Assembly (NCBI GenBank): GCA_030159075.1
Contig: BROG01000460.1
Span: 134,001-198,000, forward strand
Source of the DNA: Atrina japonica
Lineage: Eukaryota; Mollusca; Bivalvia; Pterioida; Pinnidae
Length of the DNA: 64,000 nucleotides
Direction: 5' to 3'
The position numbers and the translations under genes were made by a program. Positions 36,001 through 48,000 of the stretch are shown here, one piece after another. Numbering within the stretch: the stretch's first letter is position 1; each line of letters begins with the position of its first letter. The notes below the pieces were generated by a model. It was not told where the DNA came from. It did no database searches and saw only the letters and a list, made by a program, of their open reading frames with translations.

Positions 36001-39000
36001 TTCAGGAAAAGTCTGTAAGTATCCTGTTATACAATTAACAGAGTTTACGATCATCTTGAATCAGTTAAAAATGACTAATTTCTGTGAAATAGGCAATTTT
36101 TATCATAGGGCTAATAATACCAGACTTTCATTCAACACATTTTGTCAAATGAAGCACTGGAACATGAAGTACTTAGTCCTATATATGCAAGTAACCTTTA
36201 TATTCTCAGCAGGGGTTTTCTAACCTATTGTCGAGGGGTCGGAATAAGGCCCCATTCACAATGCAAAAAAAATTGCAGTCAAAATTTCCCAATTTAAAAA
36301 AGATTGACATTTTTGTATTTTTCAAAGGTTTTTGGGTTTTAAGATTTCCCAATTTCAATAACATGTTGCTAAAATTCTCAATTCCAAAGGCCAAAGCTCC
36401 AGTCCCAAAAGAGTAGAAAATCCCTGCTCAGTGTCAGTTTTTAAAGTACATGTAAATGTGAAAACGATTAAGACCTAATTACAAAAGATACCATTACCAA
36501 TTTACATCTCACTCTAATAATCAAATTAAACTCCATGTCAACAAAACAAGCCTACAGACCCAAAATGTAAATGGATGCCGGGTACACTGGGTATGAAATA
36601 AGAATTCAAAACACACTTGCCAAGGGGCAACTCATTTGAGAAATTTTGTTGTCCCTAACTAAATTCAATAGTCCCCCCCCAAAAAAGAAGAAAAACTGAT
36701 AAAATTAATAATTAAGGGAAAAAAACAATCAATAAACTAATATTTAATCTAGGGTAAACAAGGTTCATTTAGTTTATACTAAAAGATGGCTTTTATTTCC
36801 AATAATATGGAAGCACAAGAAATATCGCCAGAAACTATTTTTTGTCACCTGTTGAACATTGGCAAAGCCCAGCGAAACTTTTGTGCACCACAGTCAATAT
36901 GTATGATCTATCGTCGTATGATACCGACACTGAAAATTACAATTACGAGCATATATAGGCCCTATTTCTGCCCTGATTTTGTGACTTTTTTGGGGGATAA
37001 AATCTTATTTTACCAAAAAAAAGGCCACTTAGAGGTCAACAGACACGAAAATTTGATGTTGATTTTATTACATTTTTGGTTAGATATACATAAAACCTAA
37101 GGATTGTGTACAAAGAAAATGTTTGTACCCCTTCGTTTAAGCATACCAGGTGGGAAAAGGTAACAAAATGTTTGGTTAGAAAGAGTAGTTTCCCTTTATT
37201 AAATACTCTGCTAGGTCTGCTAAACAGGAAGTGACGTACATGTGGTGGTCAGCAGTATTAAGATAAGCTAGTCTGGTGCAAGGCTTGATATTGTAAGATC
37301 AAAGATTTACTGTATTTTTCTTCTTTCTTTCTAGAATATCATTCTAAATAGCTGAATTATTTATTTTTTACCCAGTTATTATTTTTATTTTAGAGCTATC
37401 AGTGATATATAAAGCCTAAGTTAAACATATATCTCTGGAACTATAGGCTACCGCTATTTTCTATGTGACTTAATATTCATTTGGCCTAATGTAGATATCG
37501 ATAATCAAGTATGGTATAATCAGTTTTCACACCTCCCTGATAAAGTTATTTGTTAGAAGATCTACAGGACGTCTCAATCGGGGTCTACTCTGGTGCTACG
37601 GGTAGTAAAATATAATCCCATTGATATGTTGTCTGTGTATAAATATCTTTGTGTGTGGACATACGTATGTTATAGCACTAAGAAGGGAAAATATAATATC
37701 TAGACAGGAATTTGTCATCCAGAACTTAAAATTTACCAAGTAAAATATAATACATATAATAAAAAAACAACAAGAAATTAAAACATAAGTCTTAAGTATC
37801 CAAATGAAGTTAACTTAAATGTACACATAAAAAATGTATGGTATACATTACTCTGATTATCGGTTTGGATACCATTTGTTACTGCCTTACGCATAAATTT
37901 TTGAAATCAAATTTATTTTAAAACTTTGAATAAAACGGAAACATCGATTTAAGACAATTGCTGATACAAGTGGTATGTTTTCATTCACTTTTTATATTCA
38001 CTTTTCTACATTACAAACTCTGTCTATTTGAATAAAATTGTATTTTGTATACAGTTTTTGTAATTAGATCTACTTAACTTTAGTCTTATTTCTGAAACAA
38101 AACTTCATGATTTTTTTTACTATTTTATTTTTTAGTTTTATCAGGGGCGTTACTAGTTTTATGCACTATTACAATGTACATCCAACGCACGTGTTTACCA
38201 CGGCTTTTGAAATTATTAAAACTCTGTCATTATACAAATGTATGACTAATGTCAATGATAAAATAGACTGCGTAAAATAATAATGACTCGAAATCATACA
38301 TGAAATTCAAAAATATTAATTTTATTAATTATAATCGACATCGAGAAAATATTTTTAAAATTAATTTTCTTTCGTTCAAGCCCGGTCCCAGCAATACTGG
38401 CGAAATGTGCCATTTACATTGCAATTTTCTTCAAAACTTTGTCTATTTGAAACTTCTTTTTTTCGAATTAATATCTCATTTTAGTCTTATTTCTGAAGCA
38501 AGACTTGACAATTTTTTATCACTTAATTTTACAGGTCCCTGGTTTTAAATTGTACATCCATCATGTTTACTATGGGTTTTAATACGAGTAAAACTAAGCA
38601 CTGTGTTCACAGATGATAAAATAGACCACGTAAAATGATTTTATTTTGAAATTATACATTTTATTCAGAAATATGAATATGATATAAATAGCCTAACATT
38701 TTAGTTTTATATATCGCTGCTAAAATCATTATCAAAACACCAAAATAGAAGAAGATGAAGTGGACACAAACGAGGGCTATATTTTCTCACTTGACTGAAC
38801 AGAGGGCACCCCACAGAGTATACAAACTAAAGCTAATTGAATTGATATGGTGAATGACAGGTGATTAACTATGAAAGTGAGTTACCTGTGCAGGTAGAAG
38901 ACGGCCTTTAAAAATTCCCATTTAAGTCTGGAAAGGATATTATGATAAATAATAAGTGACAAAATAAATCATGGCGTACAGCGATTTAGGAAATTCTTTG

Positions 39001-42000
39001 TGTTTTGAGGACAATATAATAATGCATTTATTTATTGTCACTTATCGAACATAAGAAACTTTAATATTTTTGGAAAGAGTAAACACCACTTTATTTTATC
39101 TATCAATTTTTCTTACATCTAAATGCTATGCTGTAAACAATTATACATTTCACATATATAAGTCTGTATTAATATTTTGACACTAATAAGAATAGTGGAC
39201 ACCACCACACTTACGTCACACTCCAAGTGCTCCGAGATTTGTCGATTGTTACCGAAGGCAGTCAATCGGGTATGGGTATTTTTAGTCAAAGGTAAATATC
39301 TCGATACCTGTGTGGTTTTCGACATTGTGGTTTTTTAATTATTGGTTATATGGGTCATATAAAAGTATATACGAAAAAAAGTATTTTTTGTGTCTGTTGA
39401 CCTTTAAAATCAGGCAGAATTTTGGCCTAGAGTATTTAATGCTGACAAAACAACTTGTATGTCACATATAGAAATAAATTTTTCTGAACCAATTCTAACT
39501 TAGAACAGGCAATCAGACAGGTGGTTATTTCAAAGCTTGGTACAGTAATCAGCCTTTTTGTTGTTGTTCTTACTAACTTACCTTTACAATGCTCTTAGTT
39601 GTTTTTCCCTTTGATGATTCATTGACCGGGGATTTCTTAGATGTAAGTTTTTGCTCTGAGGGTGTTTTGGACACAAGATTTTTCTTGGTGGCTTCTTTTT
39701 TATTCTTCTCAGATTTTAAGGACATTTTTCCCTTAGTTTTAGGAGGTGGTGTTTTTGACTTGACTGTCTTTTTAATGACCTGAGTTTTTACTTTACTGAC
39801 TGTCTTAGACAATTTTTTAACTTTTGATATTTTCCCTGCAGTTGTTCTTCCTGTTACTTTTCCTTGCACCTTTTTTATATCATTTTTGTTCTTAGATGTT
39901 GAATTAACTTTTTGTTTGACTATTTTCTTTTCTGCAATTGTTCTTTTTAATGACACATTCTTTCTCTGGACTTTATTGCTTTCTTTTACCTTAGAAACTT
40001 GTTTGTCTCTGGGGTTTGCCACTTTACCACTTGTATTCTTTTTCATAACAACTTTTTTAACAGAAGTTTTATTCTTGAATGCTGCTTTTTGTTTAGTAGA
40101 CCCACTGATGGGTTTCTGTTTTTTTACCGGGGTGACTTTTTTAGCCCTTCCAATTTTTGTTGATATGACTTTTTTCACTGGTTTTCCTTTTAATTTGGTG
40201 TTCGCAGTCTTCTTTTCTCTGCTAGATGACCCTTTAGCTGTTAACTTTTTGCTCTGTGTTGCTTTACTTTTGTTTGAAGTAACCTTACTTTCTGCAAGTT
40301 TAGAAGTTTGTTTTGTCATGGCTTTTTTCCCTACCTGTATCACAGACTTTGGTCTACCTGGTAGCTTTTTCATAACTTTCGGTCTACCTGGGGCCTTTTT
40401 CACTACTTCACTTGAGCGTTTTGTACCTGATGTTGAAATCCTTTTCACTACTTTAGGTCTCCCAGGGGCTTTTCTTGACTTCTCTTCAGACTTCTTTGCA
40501 CCTGGTGATTTTGATTTTTCCCCCTTTTTGGGCCTGCCAGGTCCTTTTTTGTTCAACACTTTGGGTTTTCCAGGGCTCTTTTTCAATTTCCTGTCAGACA
40601 TTTTTGCACCAGATGCAGATTCTGTTTCCATCTTTGGCCTGCCAGGTCTTTTCTTTATTATCTCGTCAGAACGCTTTGAACTTGGTGATGCAGTCCTCTT
40701 CACTGCTTTAGGTCTTCCTGGACTCTTTTTACTTTTTTCTTCTGATTTTCCAGAAACTGGCAATTCTGAGCCTTTATAAACCTTTGGTCTTCCTGGTCCT
40801 CTATTTGGTTTTCCATCACTTCGTTTTGAACATGGTGATGTTGCCTTTACTACTTTTTTACTCTTTTCGGATTTCTCAGCAGTTTTCTTTGAACCCTTTG
40901 ATTCAGTTTTAACCAATTTTGGTCTTCCTGGGCTTTTCTGGGTTTTATTATCAGAAAGTTTAAGACTAACGGACTTCTTGCTTGCCTTTCCAACTGCCAA
41001 CTTTGACAGTTTGGAATTATTAGTTTTGGGTTCCTTTTTCTTCTGAACTAATGATGTTTTTCTGTTTAATGCAGGTTTTTTCGGCATTAAAGTCTTTTTA
41101 AGAGGACTTTTTGTAGTGGTAGCCTTTGTTCCTTGAGGAGATTTGGTCAGCTTTGGTGCAGTTTTTCTGGCTGAAACATTACCTTTTTCAGGAGGATGAC
41201 TGTCCACTTTTGTTAGTTTTGGCGGAGATGGAAACTCAGAGTTGTCAGAATCAGATGCGCGTTTACCTGTGTGTTTACCATCTTTCTTAGATTCTGAAAG
41301 TTTCTTTTCTTTTTTCTCCTCTTTTTCACTTTGTAAAATGAACTTTATCTTTGCCTTGGATGATTTGTTGTCCTCTACACTTTTCAATGCACTAAATAGT
41401 CTTTCCAATTCTAAATCCAGAATACCTCCCTCCTGTGAGTTTTTCTTGGCTTTTCGAACTTCATTTTCATAACTCTAAAAGATAAAATACATTTATGCAT
41501 TAAAGTAAACACAAAACCTGATATCAATTACCAAAGCTTTCATTATAATTTTGCACTATTAAATGTTAAAGAATGTTTTCATTTGACAAGTTACACACCT
41601 TTCTGATGTTAACAGCTGAGGTACAGGTATATTTTTGTACCTTAAAGACTGGGGGGACTCCGTGGCTAGAGCATCGTGCTTTAAACCATGAAAGAGCTCA
41701 CTTCTTGTTAGCACAGGTTCATACCCCGCTGGAACCTAAGCTGATTTTTGTGAGAATGTTCACCACTTTACTTGCAAAAGGCCAGTGATCTCTTCTCGGG
41801 TAAGCGTGTTCTCTCCACCACCATTAAAAAATGGCCACCACCTTATAACTGAAAAATTGTTGAGTATGGCATAAAACACTATCCAAAATAAAAAATTCCT
41901 TGGTTTTTCGCCCTTTTATGACAGAAGACATATTCACTCCATCTTAAATTTGCCCTAGATCACAAGTCTATTGAATGGCATGTATGGCCATGGTTCAATT

Positions 42001-45000
42001 ATATACATTATGTAATTTAAAAATTTCATATTCATTTTAAATTCACCCACTCTTCTAAGAGCAAAAGTGGTGAAAATTAAACACGAGTGAAAATTTCAGG
42101 TATACTGTATACCTTTCACTTCTTATGCTAAGCATTAGATGAAGAAACACTATCTTTTATGGTCTTAGGTATGACATAGTAAAATTAGTAGGAATTAAAC
42201 CCAGAACCTTACACTAGCCAGTCAAACTTTTTACAACTAAACCATTGCGAGCAGTGAATTACTGACAATGTATATGTAGAACATGCAACAGCACTAGGAT
42301 AAAACAGTTCTTATCTCTATAATACAAGACCACTAACACAGTTTAGTGATGAAATGATATGATTACAAAGGAAATAGCATATATACCTCTTAACCCATCA
42401 ACTCCTGAAAAACACAATGGACTCATCTGTAAATCAATGACTTAGGCCAGTCCAAATGTGTCTTTAGGAATGAATGAGATAAACAGGTCATCAGGCATAG
42501 AAATCTCAGAATTAAAGTCTTTCATAAGACATGGAGAGTGTAACAGGTAGTGTGCCTACTTTTCACTGGAAAGTACTGGGTTTGTAACAACAGTAAAACC
42601 TGGTATATATGAGCCAGGTCTAAGATAATATATACAGTGGAACATCACCTAAAGAGCACCTTGCTTAGGAAACCACCTCACATTTCAGACCTCAAGTTGT
42701 CAGTCACTTGATGAATGTCTACTAAGTACAGAACCTCACCTAAGAGACCACCTCATAAAACAGACCACTTTGAGTCAGTCAGTTAGGTGGACTTAATAGC
42801 GATGTTTCACTGTACATGTAAAAGTCCAAAACAAAAACAAGATGTTTAGGAACCACCATGTCCTAAGAGCCTTCATGGAGAGTTAAAGGTCCCAAAACTC
42901 TGGTATGTCAAATTAATATGAGATCCATTGATCTTAGCAACATATCAATTTTAGCTAAAGGGGATTTGCTGTGCTTACCACTTGAAGCAAATTACTTAAA
43001 TTATTTCAAATTTGTTCTACTTTTACTACTTGTACTTGATGTACAATAATAAAAAAGAGCTAAACACAAGCATAAAAAATCTTGATTTCTATTTTATTTA
43101 GTGAAAATAAGGTCAGGTCCAGTGTGGTATGCATATACAAATAGTAAGGTTGAATTAACTAATTGAAAGCGAAAAATTGCCAAACTGGATTTCGCATACA
43201 ATTTTTACAAAATATATAGGAATTTAAGAATTTTTATGCCTAAGTTTATCTCTTTTTTTGTTTTTGTATATCAATTGACCGCTGCCAATTTGTGATATCA
43301 CTGTTTAAACTGTGACATATTAAAGGCCAAAATGGTCCAAAATGATATATACATGTATATTTCAAAGTGATATGAGCCATCGTAGATGAAAAATTGTACA
43401 TGCCCATTTTATGTGATATTCTATCTCATATATATTCCAAAGAGACCATATGTTGGTTAGAATAACAAGTGCATGTGTAAAATTGCAACAATCTTGCCAA
43501 ACATAACCCTTAATATCAGTTATATTTTGTCCGCCATCCTTTGGGCATAGCAAATTAACTTTTGGAAATTTTTTACGAAGATTACCGAGTGACCAATTAA
43601 CACTTGATATTTGCAGTTACCGTAATCGGCCATGTAAAATCCGCACTCTTTTCACTCTAAAATTTGTCTCAGGCAGGGGGGTGCGGATAATACAGTACTA
43701 CAGAATCTTAGGACATTTTTTCCGAAAGAACTACTGCATGAGATTCGATGTGGGTGGTAAGCCTGACAAAGTTTTTTCGTAATAACGATGTATGAGCCAA
43801 TGTATATCATCATTATTCCAGTGTAAATATCATCATTGCTTATGTATGTGTGTATTTTATGTCTACGGCGACGGTGAATAAATCAACAAATGAATCTTGT
43901 TGTCTTTAATTTTTGTGTGTTTCAGTTTACAAATAGTCTAGACTACACAGGCACTTGTGTAATGCAATCCCTTGATTGAGGGTGTTGTGATCGGTGGATT
44001 GCATAACGCAAGTGCCTGTGCAAGGCTAGCCTAGTTGCGATTTTTGGTGAGGAAACAGAATAGTACAACCTGTTGCTTATCTTCATCATGAAATTTTGTT
44101 ATTATTGAAAAATAGAACAATCTCAATAAGAATTCTAATAATTATTTCACTCTGGTGAACGACGAAGCGAACAGCCATGTTGTAACTGTAAATGAGGGGG
44201 CTAAATGGAACAGCAAATATGTAGTATCTTGTAGTTTCGTATTTTCCCATTTATATCATATTATGTAGTTTTGCGTTGTTTGTTTTGAGACAATGACTAT
44301 ACATTTATAAATAAAACAATGTTTTCTGGGTGTTTTGTTCTGTGGAGGAATGTTATTTTACACATTTCGTACATAAGGTATATACCGGTAACTCTCTTAC
44401 TACAGTACATCTACAGTGTAGTACTAAGTTATGGAACATGCCAATTATACAGGTAAGTACGATGATTTAATTTTAAATTGAAAACATGATAAAAAGTGTA
44501 AAATAACACAATGCCACACAAAGGTAATTAATGTTTGTTATATATGTCTCCATTCATAATCAATGATGCGTGTAACAGACAACAGTATACATGGATCTGT
44601 ATATATATCCCTTTGTTTCAATAATTACGCTATATATTCTGGATATATAGATCGCTTGTGTACAAGTGCTCGCCGCTTATTAAAATTGTTACAAACTTTT
44701 ATGTCGCCGATTTCCGCAAATATAATATCTTTTTCAAATGTTGTTCTAATACATACTATTAATTAAATATATAGGCTAACACGCCAGCAAAAGCAAATGA
44801 TTGCGCTGTAATTAACGGAATGTAATTTTACAAAGACTTCGACTGATGTTTTGATATTTCTTTTGTTATTTATTTCAAATCATTAATTTGCTTATCATAT
44901 CCCTTATCTAATATCTCGAATATATATATCCATAATAAATATTTATCTATTTCTTTCAAATACCGATCTGAGAATTTTGAAAATATTTCCGATCGTCATA

Positions 45001-48000
45001 CTGCACTTATACACAATAATAATCAATCTCACTGACGATTTTCGGCCATGCGGCCGTGGAAAAAAGTCAATGCGGATTATACGCACGAACTCCTTTTTTC
45101 TCCGAGATCTGATGCTGAAATGGGGGGTGCGGATAATATGTAAATGCGGACTATACACGGCCGATTACAGTAATATACATTCTATTCTTATTACCCTTTG
45201 CGTTTATTTTCATACATGATCATTTCATACCAAAATAAGGCAAGGTTGGTCTATTTCGTCGTTTCAAAACATTCGTTTCTGAAATTGCCAATATGCCGGG
45301 TATATCGGGTGATCTCAACCCATTTTTAACTCATCCCATCGCATTCTCAGCTTTATCATTCTTGATAAATATGACCATGAACTCCCAACTCCACCGGACA
45401 TGGCGGCACGATTGTAAAACATGAGGTACGCATACTTTTCACGGTTATATTGTTTTGATTTTGTCAATGTCAGCATTCAGGGTAACATTAAAGATCGGGA
45501 AAATTTCTTTTAGTGACCTGATATATTTATTCATATATTCATCCGATTTTCTTCAGGTATTTAAAATAGCCTTGAAAAGCATATATTTTACATAAAACAT
45601 GCACTTTCCAATAAAATTCACATCCTGTATTTTAAAAATAATTATAAAACCCATAAAAATCGGCCAACTTTAATATAGTCCGAGTGTGTAATGGACCGAG
45701 ATCCCCTGACCGGATTACGGAGTACATTTGATATGGCGAGCTTATTTGAAAGGTCATTGCATACGGAAATACAGCTGGATTTTTTAAGGTACGGGAAAAC
45801 TTAAATTCTAATAAAACAAATTTGAAAAGACGATCTTGTACGTTTTATGTGTTTGATAATGTATTTGAACACACATTTTATCATACTCTGGACTATATGT
45901 TAGGGGACAAAAATAATCATTGTGACAGCTTATATCACTTTAATAAAGAGAATAAGTAATAATGTTATTTTCTATAAACAACATTATATTGTTACCTTTA
46001 ACAGCTTCAAACTGCCTTCACGTAAGCAAATAGACATTAACGTATCGTATGTGAAGCTAGCATTGTCAATCCTGAGATGTGCTCCACTAGTTATCTGGCA
46101 AATCTGACGATAAAAGTCAGACTGATACCCAACCTGTAATCCATAGATCCTGACACCCTAAAATTAACAAAATACTACATAAATGTATGAAATAAAATGG
46201 TGTATGAATTTGAACTTTGTAATTCAAGAGTCTAATGTGTCAGGGATTTTCTTACTTCCAAGATTCTGGATCCAGGGTCTGAAAAGAGAAATTTTTCTTT
46301 ACTCTGGAATTGCTAATTGGGAATTTTTACATATTTTTAGGAAATGCTAGCCATTTTGGCACTGGGAATTGGTCCTGTCGTCCTGTAACTGGGTCCAAAA
46401 ATGGTCCAGGAAAATTCCTGTGTGTACATGACCTACATGTAAGAATATATAATGTACATGTATTATACAGTAAAGTGAAAACCCCTCCTGGCAAAGCTAG
46501 CCCAGGTAACATGTACACATTTGTAGCTCATCATTTAGTGAATAACATGTACCATATACAATGTAGAGTTGCCACCTACAAAGTGCTCTACATAACTTCT
46601 TTTTATATCTTCTATGTGTATGGTGGTGACATTGTCATTTAGATTTACGTACCTTTTTACATATGATCTAGTATCTGTTATAGCCAGTTGACAAGGACGT
46701 GTGGACCAGAAAAACATATGTAACAGTTCATATCTAGCTCTCAGCAAAAGAAGAATGCAGATACATGTAGGTGTCCTAAAACAACTTTGCCATTGTGTCT
46801 TATAACAAATTAACTGTTTTAAAAATCAATTTTACTATTAATTGGCCCCAATAAGCACCCACCCTTCTTCCTATTTTTTATAAGCAGAATACAATATATA
46901 CAATTCTTAAGATTTTTTATCATTTTATCATATCAAAATCACTAAAGTCTCACGACATTTCAGATTTTTAAAGGGAAAAAAAGACAGTAGCACATCAAAT
47001 ACATGTAAATCTGTTTCAAATTTTGGTCTAATATTGGATTTTATCCATAAATTTTTCACCAAATTTGAACATACCATATCTCTTAACAATGCAGCTTCTA
47101 CTCGCCAATCAATATCATTCACAAATTCTTCAAACTTGTACCCAGGTTCATGTGGATCAGAGTCGCCAATTATCACTAGACTCCTCTGACTCCCAGCCGT
47201 CCATGAGAAAGATTCCCGTACTTTGTGTAAAACTAGTTCATAACATTCATCAGCATCTCCTCCATGTGTGATAGCCAAATTGTCAAAAAACTTTGCTATT
47301 TCATCAATGCTGGCACCAAAATCAATCCATTTAATCAGATACCTGTCATGTTTTAGATCATAGTAGTCGCCATGTGCAACAAAAGCTAAACGGATACCAG
47401 GAATATCTTCCTGTAACCGAGTAACCAGTTCTCGAATTTTTTCCCCGGCTTCTTCCATGTAATTATACATCGAGCCAGTTGTATCAAATGAAAATACAAT
47501 TTCCCTGAGACCACCTGGCACTTTTCGAGGGGATTTTGATGGTGTCCCAGATGCTACTGAAGCAGAAACAGGATTACTGACAGTACCAATGGGATCAGCA
47601 TTTGAACTTTCACCTAAACATAAAGGGGGCATATCCAAATCTGTTTGTGTTGCTATTCCATTAGTTGATGAGGTAGTGGTCTGTTCAGTACTTTTTACAT
47701 TGCTGGAATCACTTGAAGTCTTGGGCTCTGTCAAGGAAAAGAATTCAGCCACAACATAGGCTGATTTTCTGGATTCAGGAGATCCTGAGTATGATGGTAG
47801 ACTCACACCTGAGGATTCATACAATGCTAATGAAGCATCAGAGGGCAAAATTAAGTCATCAAATTCTAAATTAGTAATTTTACCAACAAATGAACCTGAT
47901 GGCAACTTTTGAATTCTTTTCTCAATATCTGATGCTCTCGTGGAATCTGAGTCAATTTCTAGGTCCAGAACAGGGGGCACTGTATTTGGTTCAGGTGTTA

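Larger units (their letters stand above)
33092..39581 (-). other. VWA/AT-hook gene, intron 3 (6.5 kb)
   Basis: Contains a hairpin-like TIR element (33161-33506), an inverted SINE tail (33696-33744), the expanded MITE family B copy (34084-35321), a dispersed ttcccaattt-type repeat (36230-36420) and a 320-bp imperfect direct duplication (38020-38690). No exon is seen. Confidence 0.6.
41475..45995 (-). other. VWA/AT-hook gene, intron 2 (4.5 kb)
   Basis: Filled largely by mobile elements: SINE family A (41649), MITE C (41891), TTAA MITE (42390), a TA-flanked MITE (42633) and a 1.55 kb TIR element (43620), each listed. No exon is seen. Confidence 0.6.

Noticed and set aside
39589..40779. Plus-strand ORFs of up to 297 codons rich in Phe and Leu
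   Set aside because: Antisense shadow of the Lys-rich AT-hook exon (Lys codons read as Phe and Leu).
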